A stretch of 64,000 bases of DNA from Streptomyces sp. NBC_00572 (GTDB lineage Bacteria; Actinomycetota; Actinomycetes; Streptomycetales; Streptomycetaceae), in assembly GCF_026341815.1 (NCBI RefSeq), contig NZ_JAPENX010000002.1, forward strand, positions 310,001 to 374,000, read 5' to 3'. Positions 58,572 through 64,000 of the stretch are shown one piece after another. Within the stretch, counting starts at the first letter, position 1, and every line of letters begins with the position of its first letter. The notes below the pieces were generated by a model. It saw only the letters and a program-made list of their open reading frames with translations, did no database searches and was not told where the DNA came from. The translations under genes and the position numbers were made by a program.

Positions 58572-59442
58572 AAGCGTGTTGCAGAAGGTTGTATCTGGGC
58601 AGGTCGGGGCCGGGGTCGTGGCCGGTCTGGTCATGCGGCGAGGGCAAGGTTGTGCATGTGGGCGACGGCCTGGACCGCGTAATGAAGGCCGTGGCCGCGC
58701 TGACGGCAGTCGCGGAGGATCTTGTAGTGCTTCATGCGGGCGAAGGCGTGCTCGACGCGGGCCCGTACTCGTCGGTGCTGGGCGTTGTCCTCCTCCTCCC
58801 CCGGCAGGAGGGCCCGTCCGGGGCGTTTGCGGTGCGGGACGACGAGTCCGGTGTTGATGTACGCGCCGTCGGCCAGCACCGTCACGCTCTCGCAGGCAGC
58901 AGCGAGGCCGGAGTCCCGCCAGGCCCTGGCGTCCGCGGTGTTGCCGGGCACCGGGCGGGCCGCGGCCACCACCAGCTTGGTGTCGGCATCGATGATGACC
59001 TGCACGTTCGCCGAGAATCGGTAGTTGCGTGACGAGGCGCCGACCTTTCGGTCACGGACCGGAACGAGGGTGCCGTCCACGATCCACAACCGCTCCACCG
59101 TGTCGGCCGGGCGGGCGGCCGGCTCGATCGCCAGCAGCGGCCGCAGCCGCTGAATCACCCGGCACACCGTCGCCGGTGAGCAGCCGAACAGCGGCGCGAG
59201 CTGCCGCATCGTGAGGTTCGTGCGGTAGTAAACGGCCACCAACAGCACCCGGTCCGCCAGCGGCAGACACCACGGCCGCCCACCACCGGGACCGTTCCCG
59301 CCCCGCTCCCGCACAACCTTCAGCAGCCGCTCGAACTGCCGCATCCGCAGCCCGGTGAACGTCTCCACCCACAACGGCCCAGCCTTCAACACCCCACCCA
59401 TACAGGCAAGATGCCCGAATCCCAGCCTACTGCAACACGCTT
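58572..59442 (-). mobile_element. IS5-type insertion sequence
   Basis: A roughly 870-bp element. The left end AAGCGTGTTGCAGAAGG matches the inverted right end AAGCGTGTTGCAGTAGG; the similarity continues, with mismatches, to about 30 bp. TA flanks both sides (58570-58571 and 59443-59444), fitting a duplicated target C-TA-G. One transposase gene (58631-59401) fills it. The left TA is shared with the border of the preceding MITE, so the element inserted at that edge. It appears intact. Confidence 0.85.
58631..59401 (-). CDS. IS5-family transposase
   Basis: A 256-residue DDE transposase. The N-terminal helix-turn-helix includes LTMRQLAPLFGCSPATVCRVIQ. The catalytic acids are the Asp in LWIVDGTLVPV, the Asp in VTVLADGAYIN and the Glu in RVRARVEHAFARMK. 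The length agrees with a single-ORF IS5 member. The element is full length and could be active. Its codon use is like the host's. Confidence 0.92.
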   Translation of the reverse strand: MGGVLKAGPLWVETFTGLRMRQFERLLKVVRERGGNGPGGGRPWCLPLADRVLLVAVYYRTNLTMRQLAPLFGCSPATVCRVIQRLRPLLAIEPAARPADTVERLWIVDGTLVPVRDRKVGASSRNYRFSANVQVIIDADTKLVVAAARPVPGNTADARAWRDSGLAAACESVTVLADGAYINTGLVVPHRKRPGRALLPGEEEDNAQHRRVRARVEHAFARMKHYKILRDCRQRGHGLHYAVQAVAHMHNLALAA

Positions 59443-59546
59443 TAGCCCGCCCTCCGGTGCCCGACCGGCCCGCGCCTCCGGATGAACGGGGGCGAGCGAC
59501 CGTCCCCGCCCGCCCCCGTTCCCCGCTCGCAGTTCAGGAGAGTCAG

Positions 59547-61145
59547 ATGACCACCAGCGCCCTGATCCGTCACGTCCACGTCCTGGCCGCTCCAGGTGAC
59601 CGGCACGAAGAGATCCTCACCCCCGCCGCCCTCGACTTCGTCGGCAGGCTCGCCGCCGCCTTCGGCGAGCGCCGCCAGTGGCTGCTGAAGGAACGCCGCC
59701 GGCAGGCCATCCGGCTCGCCACCGGTTCACCTCTCGACTTCCCGGTCGCCACCTCGGCGGTCCGCGCCGACCGCACCTGGAGGGTCGCCCCGCCCGCCCC
59801 CGGCCTGGCCGACCGCCGCGTCGAGATCACCGGGCCGCCCCAGCGCCGTATGGCGGTGAACGCGCTCAACTCCGGTGCGCGCGTGTGGATGGCGGACTTC
59901 GAGGATGCCACCGCGCCCACCTGGGACAACGTCATCGAGGGTCAGCTCGTCCTTCTCGACGCCATCGAGCGGCGGATCGACTTCACCGCCGACAGCGGCA
60001 AGGAGTACCGCCTCGGCGAGAATCCCGCCACGATCATGGTCCGACCTCGCGGCTGGCATCTCGACGAGGAACACCTGGAGTTCGCCGGCCGCCCGGTCCC
60101 CGCCTCCCTCGTCGACTTCGGTCTGTACTTCTTCCACTGCGCCCAGCGCCAGATCGACGCCGGCCACGGCCCGTACTTCTACCTCCCGAAGCTGGAGAAC
60201 CACTACGAGGCCCGGCTGTGGAACGACGTGTTCGTCCTCGCCCAGGAGCTCCTCGGCATCCCCCGGGGCACCGTGCGTGCCACCGTCCTCATCGAGACGA
60301 TCACCGCCGCCTTCCAGATGGAGGAGATCCTCCACGAGCTGCGCGAGCACAGCGCCGGGCTCAACGCCGGTCGCTGGGACTACCTGTTCAGCCTCATCAA
60401 GACCTTCGGCCACCGCACCGACTTCCTGCTCCCCGACCGGGCCAAGGTCACCATGACCGCGCCCTTCATGCGGGCGTACACCGAACTCCTCGTCCGCACC
60501 TGCCACCGGCGCGGCGCCCATGCCATCGGCGGCATGGCCGCCCAGGTCCCGAGCAAGGACCCCGCCACGCACGAAGCCGCCCTCGCCAAGGTCCGGCTCG
60601 ACAAGGAGCGGGAGGCCGAGGAAGGCTTCGACGGCTCCTGGGTCGCACACCCGGGGCTCGTCCCGCTCTGCCAGGAGGTCTTCGACGGGTTGCTCAGCGA
60701 CCGTCCCCACCAGCTCGACCGCAGCCGCGAGGACGTCCAGGTGACGGCCACGGATCTGCTCTCCGTGCGCCGGATCAGTGGCCCGCCGACGGAGGAGGGC
60801 GTGCGGACCAACATCTCGGTGGCCCTGCGCTACTTCGACGCCTGGCTGCGCGGGCAGGGAGCCGTCGCCCTCGCCGGCCTGATGGAGGACGCCGCGACGG
60901 CCGAGATCGCCCGCGTCCAGGTCTGGCAGTGGCTGCGCCATCGGGTGATCGACCGGGAGTCCGTGCTCCTGGTGCTCGACGAGGAGCTGGCCCGGCTCGG
61001 CGCGGAATACCCGTGGGCCGCGCTCGAAGAGGTCCGGGATCTGTTCGAGCGAACCGCGCTCGCGGCCGAGCTGCCGCTCTTCTTCACCCCCGAGGCGTAC
61101 ACCCGCCACCTCGTTCGCACCACGACCACGGAGGCGCAGGCATGA
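59547..61145 (+). CDS. aceB: Malate synthase
   Basis: A 532-residue malate synthase of the A type, joining glyoxylate and acetyl-CoA. Landmarks are VNALNSGARVWMADFEDATAP, MVRPRGWHLDEEH, VLIETITAAFQMEEIL, DYLFSLIK and GGMAAQVPSKDP. The ATG at 59547 follows AGGAGAG. It was probably next to aceA originally; the MITE and the IS now separate them and may have forced the gene onto its own promoter or one supplied by the insertion. Its stop overlaps the dehydrogenase start. Confidence 0.95.
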   Translation: MTTSALIRHVHVLAAPGDRHEEILTPAALDFVGRLAAAFGERRQWLLKERRRQAIRLATGSPLDFPVATSAVRADRTWRVAPPAPGLADRRVEITGPPQRRMAVNALNSGARVWMADFEDATAPTWDNVIEGQLVLLDAIERRIDFTADSGKEYRLGENPATIMVRPRGWHLDEEHLEFAGRPVPASLVDFGLYFFHCAQRQIDAGHGPYFYLPKLENHYEARLWNDVFVLAQELLGIPRGTVRATVLIETITAAFQMEEILHELREHSAGLNAGRWDYLFSLIKTFGHRTDFLLPDRAKVTMTAPFMRAYTELLVRTCHRRGAHAIGGMAAQVPSKDPATHEAALAKVRLDKEREAEEGFDGSWVAHPGLVPLCQEVFDGLLSDRPHQLDRSREDVQVTATDLLSVRRISGPPTEEGVRTNISVALRYFDAWLRGQGAVALAGLMEDAATAEIARVQVWQWLRHRVIDRESVLLVLDEELARLGAEYPWAALEEVRDLFERTALAAELPLFFTPEAYTRHLVRTTTTEAQA

Positions 61146-62023
61146 GCCCCGCCGACATCCGCCGTGTCGGAGTCGTCGGGGGTGGCCGGATGGGCGCCGG
61201 CATCGCCGAGGTCTGCGCGCGGGCGGGACTCGACACCCTGCTCTGCGAGGCGACCCGCCCGGCGGCGGCGAAGGCCCGAGAGCGGATTGCAGTCTCCCTC
61301 GAACGCGCCGTGCAGCGCGGCAAACTCGACCGCACCTCCGCCGAGGCCGCCCTCGACCGGATCGCCGTCGCCGCGGACCTCACCGACCTCGCCGACCGGC
61401 AGCTCGTCGTCGAAGCCGTCACGGAGGACCCCGACGCCAAGACGGAGGTGTTCACGGCCCTCGACAAGATCGTCGACGATCCGGCGGCGATCCTGGCCAC
61501 GAACACCTCCTCCCTACCCGTGATGCGCCTGGGCATGGCCACCGGCCGCGCCGACCGAGTCATCGGACTGCACTTCTTCAACCCCGTGCCCGTGCTGCCG
61601 CTTGTCGAGGTCGTCACCACCCTGCACACATCCCCCGATGTGACGGCGGACGTGACGGGCTTCGCCACCCGGACCTTGGGCAAGACCGTCATCCACTCCC
61701 GCGACCGGGCCGGCTTCGTGGTCAACGCCCTCCTCGTCCCGTACCTGCTCTCCGCGATCCGGATGACCGAGTCCGGCTTCGCCACCGCCATGGACGTCGA
61801 CCGCGGCATGGAACTGGGCTGCGCTCACCCCATGGGCCCGCTCAAGCTCGCCGACCTCATCGGCCTCGACACGGTCGCCTCCATCGCCGAGTCCCTCTAC
61901 GCCGAGTTCAAGGAACCCCTCTACGCACCACCGCCGCTGCTTCTGCGGATGGTGGAAGCGGGACTGCTCGGCCGCAAGACGGGGCGCGGGTTTCACCCGT
62001 ACCGCCGGGAGGAGACCCGGTAG
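61142..62023 (+). CDS. 3-hydroxybutyryl-CoA dehydrogenase
   Basis: A 293-residue NAD-dependent 3-hydroxyacyl-CoA dehydrogenase. The Rossmann motif is VGVVGGGRMGAGIAEV near the start, the catalytic His lies in IGLHFFNPVPVL near residue 142, and HPMGPLKLADLIGLD occurs in the C-terminal domain. The ATG overlaps the aceB stop (ATGA), so it is translated with malate synthase. Coupling suggests that short fatty acids or polyhydroxybutyrate feed acetyl-CoA into the shunt. Confidence 0.92.
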   Translation: MSPADIRRVGVVGGGRMGAGIAEVCARAGLDTLLCEATRPAAAKARERIAVSLERAVQRGKLDRTSAEAALDRIAVAADLTDLADRQLVVEAVTEDPDAKTEVFTALDKIVDDPAAILATNTSSLPVMRLGMATGRADRVIGLHFFNPVPVLPLVEVVTTLHTSPDVTADVTGFATRTLGKTVIHSRDRAGFVVNALLVPYLLSAIRMTESGFATAMDVDRGMELGCAHPMGPLKLADLIGLDTVASIAESLYAEFKEPLYAPPPLLLRMVEAGLLGRKTGRGFHPYRREETR

Positions 62024-62080
62024 CTCGGGCTGACGGCCCTGGGCGGCGTGGCGGACAGCGGGTGAGGGCCCGGTGCCTAC

Positions 62081-62128
62081 GCAGGCAGGAGTGCGGGAAG
62101 CGTGGAGGTTTCCCGCCCTCCTGCCTGC
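62081..62128 (+). terminator. Strong two-part hairpin terminator
   Basis: GCAGGCAGGAG (62081-62091) with CTCCTGCCTGC (62118-62128), and GCGGGAA (62093-62099) with TTCCCGC (62110-62116) inside it, form one long stem. It follows the aceB operon by about 60 bp. Confidence 0.85.
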
Positions 62129-62309
62129 CGCCCGACCGCCTGGGACTTGTCCGGGCGGGCAAGTGGCGGTGGGACGTCACCGGGGCGGGGTGATGGCGGC
62201 TTCGCGCCCTGGTGGCCGACTCAGTCGCCCACCGCCGGCACACAGGCACTTTCGGTGCGGTCGTCCGTACCGCCCTCACCACTACCCGTAGCAGACCGAC
62301 TATCCGCGA

Positions 62310-62336
62310 TTGCACTTATAGCGCGCTTGCAACTAT
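62310..62336. promoter_or_regulatory. Direct repeats TTGCAnnTAT before the MFS gene
   Basis: TTGCACTTAT (62310-62319) and TTGCAACTAT (62327-62336) are 17 bp apart, an AT-richer patch in front of the exporter. TTGCA...TGCAA also forms an imperfect dyad. They may be operators of a MarR- or HxlR-type regulator not in the window. The rest of 62129-62385 shows no gene. Confidence 0.45.
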
Positions 62337-62385
62337 TGTGAAGGCACGTAAAGCGCTTCTTCAAGCAATCACGGAAGGTTGAACC

Positions 62386-63582
62386 ATGCCGCTGGCTCTC
62401 CTCGCCCTGGCAGTCGGGGCATTCGGGATCGGCACGACGGAGTTCGTCGTCATGGGGCTGCTGCCCGAGATCGCCGGTGACTACGGCGTCTCCATCCCCA
62501 CCGCAGGCCTGCTCGTCACCGGCTACGCGCTCGGCGTCGTCGTCGGCGCGCCGCTGCTGACCCTCCTCGGCAACAAGGTGAGCCGCAAGCGGATGCTCAT
62601 GCTGCTCATGGGACTGTTCGTGGTCGGCAACCTACTCTCCGCCATCGCCCCGAGCTTCGGGATGATGATGACCGGCCGGGTGATCGCCTCGCTCGCGCAC
62701 GGATCGTTCTTCGGCATCGGGTCCGTCGTCGCCGCCGGCCTCGTCGCCCCGAACAAGAAGGCCGGCGCCATCGCCACCATGTTCACCGGCCTCACGGTCG
62801 CCAACATCGTCGGCGTGCCGCTCGGCACCTTCATCGGGCAGGCGGTCGGCTGGCGCACCACCTTCGCGATCGTCGCCGCGCTCGGAGTGATCGGCCTGCT
62901 CGGCATCGCCAAGCTCGTCCCCTCCATGCCCCGCCCTGAGGGCACCCACCTGCGCCGGGAGCTCAAGGCGTTCCGCAACCCCCAGGTACTGCTCGCGATG
63001 GCGATGACCGTGCTCGGCTTCGGCGGTGTCTTCGCCGCGATCACCTACATCGCGCCCATGATGACCGAGGTCGCCGGCTACTCCGACGGTGCGGTCACGT
63101 GGCTGCTGGTCCTCTTCGGCATCGGCATGTTCCTCGGTAACCTGCTCGGCGGCCGGTACGCGGACCGGCGCCTGATGCCCCTGCTGTACGCCGCCCTCGG
63201 CGGGCTCGCCGTCGTCCTCGCACTGTTCACCGTGGTCGCTCACCACAAGATCCTCGCCGCGATCGCCATCCTCCTCGTCGGGGCGCTCGGCTTCGCCACG
63301 GTCCCGCCGCTGCAGAAGCGCGTCCTCGACCAGGCCCACGGCGCGCCGACCCTGGCCTCCGCCGTCAATATCGGCGCCTTCAACCTCGGCAACGCCCTCG
63401 CTGCCTGGCTCGGCGGCCTCGTCATCGCCGCCGGCCTCGGCTACACCGCGCCGAACTGGGTCGGCGCCGTCCTCGCCGCCGCCGCCCTCGGCCTCGCCAT
63501 CTGGTCCGCCGCGCTGGAGCGCCGGGCCCCCGCGACCGAAGCCGTCGGCGCCGCCGACACCCGTGTCCCCGTGCACCACTGA
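62386..63582 (+). CDS. MFS exporter (DHA1 family)
   Basis: A 398-residue membrane transporter with 12 predicted helices. Typical DHA1 features are GTTEFVVMGLLPEIAGDYGV at the start, the LLGNKVSRKRMLMLLMGLF loop between helices 2 and 3, and GGRYADRRLMPLLYA near the middle. Relatives of the AraJ/Cml group export drugs or sugars by proton exchange. GGAAGG lies before the ATG. A GlcG/HbpS-type gene follows at 63627 and may be co-transcribed. Confidence 0.9.
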   Translation: MPLALLALAVGAFGIGTTEFVVMGLLPEIAGDYGVSIPTAGLLVTGYALGVVVGAPLLTLLGNKVSRKRMLMLLMGLFVVGNLLSAIAPSFGMMMTGRVIASLAHGSFFGIGSVVAAGLVAPNKKAGAIATMFTGLTVANIVGVPLGTFIGQAVGWRTTFAIVAALGVIGLLGIAKLVPSMPRPEGTHLRRELKAFRNPQVLLAMAMTVLGFGGVFAAITYIAPMMTEVAGYSDGAVTWLLVLFGIGMFLGNLLGGRYADRRLMPLLYAALGGLAVVLALFTVVAHHKILAAIAILLVGALGFATVPPLQKRVLDQAHGAPTLASAVNIGAFNLGNALAAWLGGLVIAAGLGYTAPNWVGAVLAAAALGLAIWSAALERRAPATEAVGAADTRVPVHH

Positions 63583-63626
63583 CCTCCCCTCCCCCGCCCC
63601 TACACATCGCACCAAGGAGAAGCTCC

Positions 63627-64000
63627 ATGAACGCCACCGCCGTCACCCCGCTGACCACCCAGGACGCCGAGATCCTGCTCACCGCAGCCCGCCGCGCCGC
63701 CGAGGCCGCGGGGGTCACCGTCAGCGTCACCGTCCTCGACGCGGGCGGCCACCTCCTGGCCTTCCGCCGCGACGACCGCGCCGTCCTCATCTCCGGGGAG
63801 ACCAGCACCCGCAAGGCCTACACCGCCCTGCAGCTGAACGCTCCCACCGCCGACCTCGTCGACCTGGTCAAGCCCGACGGCCCCTTCCACTCCCTCACCA
63901 CCGCCTTGGACCGCCCCCTGCTGTTCATCGCCGGCGGCGTCCCCGTCCACCGCGACGGCGCCCTCATCGGCGCACTCGGCGTCGGCGGCGGCGCGCCGGA
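63627..64000 (+). CDS. GlcG/HbpS-family (DUF336) protein, partial
   Basis: The first 124 residues of a GlcG/HbpS-family protein, cut by the window edge. It reads TVSVTVLDAGGHLLAFRRDD, KAYTALQLN and later GVPVHRDGALIGALGVGG, matching this family of about 140-150 residues. HbpS of Streptomyces binds haem outside the cell, whereas many GlcG-like relatives are of unknown role. No signal peptide is visible, so this one may be cytoplasmic. AAGGAG lies before the ATG at 63627, 44 bp after the exporter. Confidence 0.85.
   Translation, partial: MNATAVTPLTTQDAEILLTAARRAAEAAGVTVSVTVLDAGGHLLAFRRDDRAVLISGETSTRKAYTALQLNAPTADLVDLVKPDGPFHSLTTALDRPLLFIAGGVPVHRDGALIGALGVGGGAP

Overview
The window is high-GC actinobacterial DNA that looks like Streptomyces. 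GTG and TTG starts are frequent, genes overlap by 4 bp (ATGA/GTGA), export signals are twin-arginine-like, two genes carry a rare TTA leucine codon, and the protein families are typical of that genus. I see no rRNA or tRNA gene and no CRISPR array. Functions come from motif recognition by eye, not from database searches.

Left part (1-4424): a broken fatty-acyl-AMP ligase fragment, a SUKH-family protein, an unknown gene, a secreted subtilase with a strong terminator, and a DUF2071 protein. Positions 4439-21757 form a glycan-utilisation locus. A minus-strand operon (9328 down to 4439) encodes fuconate dehydratase, an SDR, an aldo-keto reductase, a mutarotase, a lactonase-type amidohydrolase and an SRPBCC protein. 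A FadR-type GntR regulator follows. A second minus-strand operon (18768 down to 10419) holds a sugar ABC importer, a 5-dehydro-4-deoxyglucarate dehydratase-like enzyme, a glucarate-dehydratase-like enolase, a GH29 alpha-L-fucosidase and a PL6 polysaccharide lyase. A divergent pair follows: a 2-hydroxyacid dehydrogenase, and a FAH-family hydrolase with an SGNH hydrolase. All steps of the oxidative L-fucose pathway to pyruvate and lactate can be assigned. Copies of one palindrome (ACATCSGATGT) lie at the promoters of these units and define a probable local regulon.

Middle part (21760-38446): an unknown gene, a large delta-60/DUF11/RTX-repeat surface protein, a secreted serine hydrolase, thpR, a pterin-dehydratase-like/VOC fusion, a HIT-like protein and a class A beta-lactamase. 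Next is a leader region with a strong promoter, a 12-codon ORF behind a perfect Shine-Dalgarno and mutually exclusive hairpins, ahead of a DUF3995 - ECF sigma - SRPBCC operon. An ABC-2 exporter is divergent from an HxlR-peroxiredoxin fusion. A beta-helix protein and a beta-propeller phytase follow.

Positions 38549-46023 hold a five-gene overlapping cassette (SWIM protein, unknown 470-aa protein, VWA protein, MoxR AAA ATPase, DUF5682), resembling the poorly understood yehLMPQ-type MoxR-VWA systems. After an ArsR/alcohol-dehydrogenase pair and a deoxynucleoside kinase comes a complete valine-catabolic operon (mmsA, acyl-CoA dehydrogenase, 3-hydroxyisobutyryl-CoA hydrolase, mmsB, enoyl-CoA hydratase). 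Its leader contains a clear cobalamin riboswitch, an unexpected pairing.

Right part (54888-64000): a HIT protein, then the glyoxylate-shunt locus. A RamB-like regulator is divergent from aceA, and aceA is separated from aceB and a 3-hydroxyacyl-CoA dehydrogenase by a small palindromic MITE with an IS5-type element inserted at its edge. An MFS exporter and a partial GlcG/HbpS-family gene end the window.
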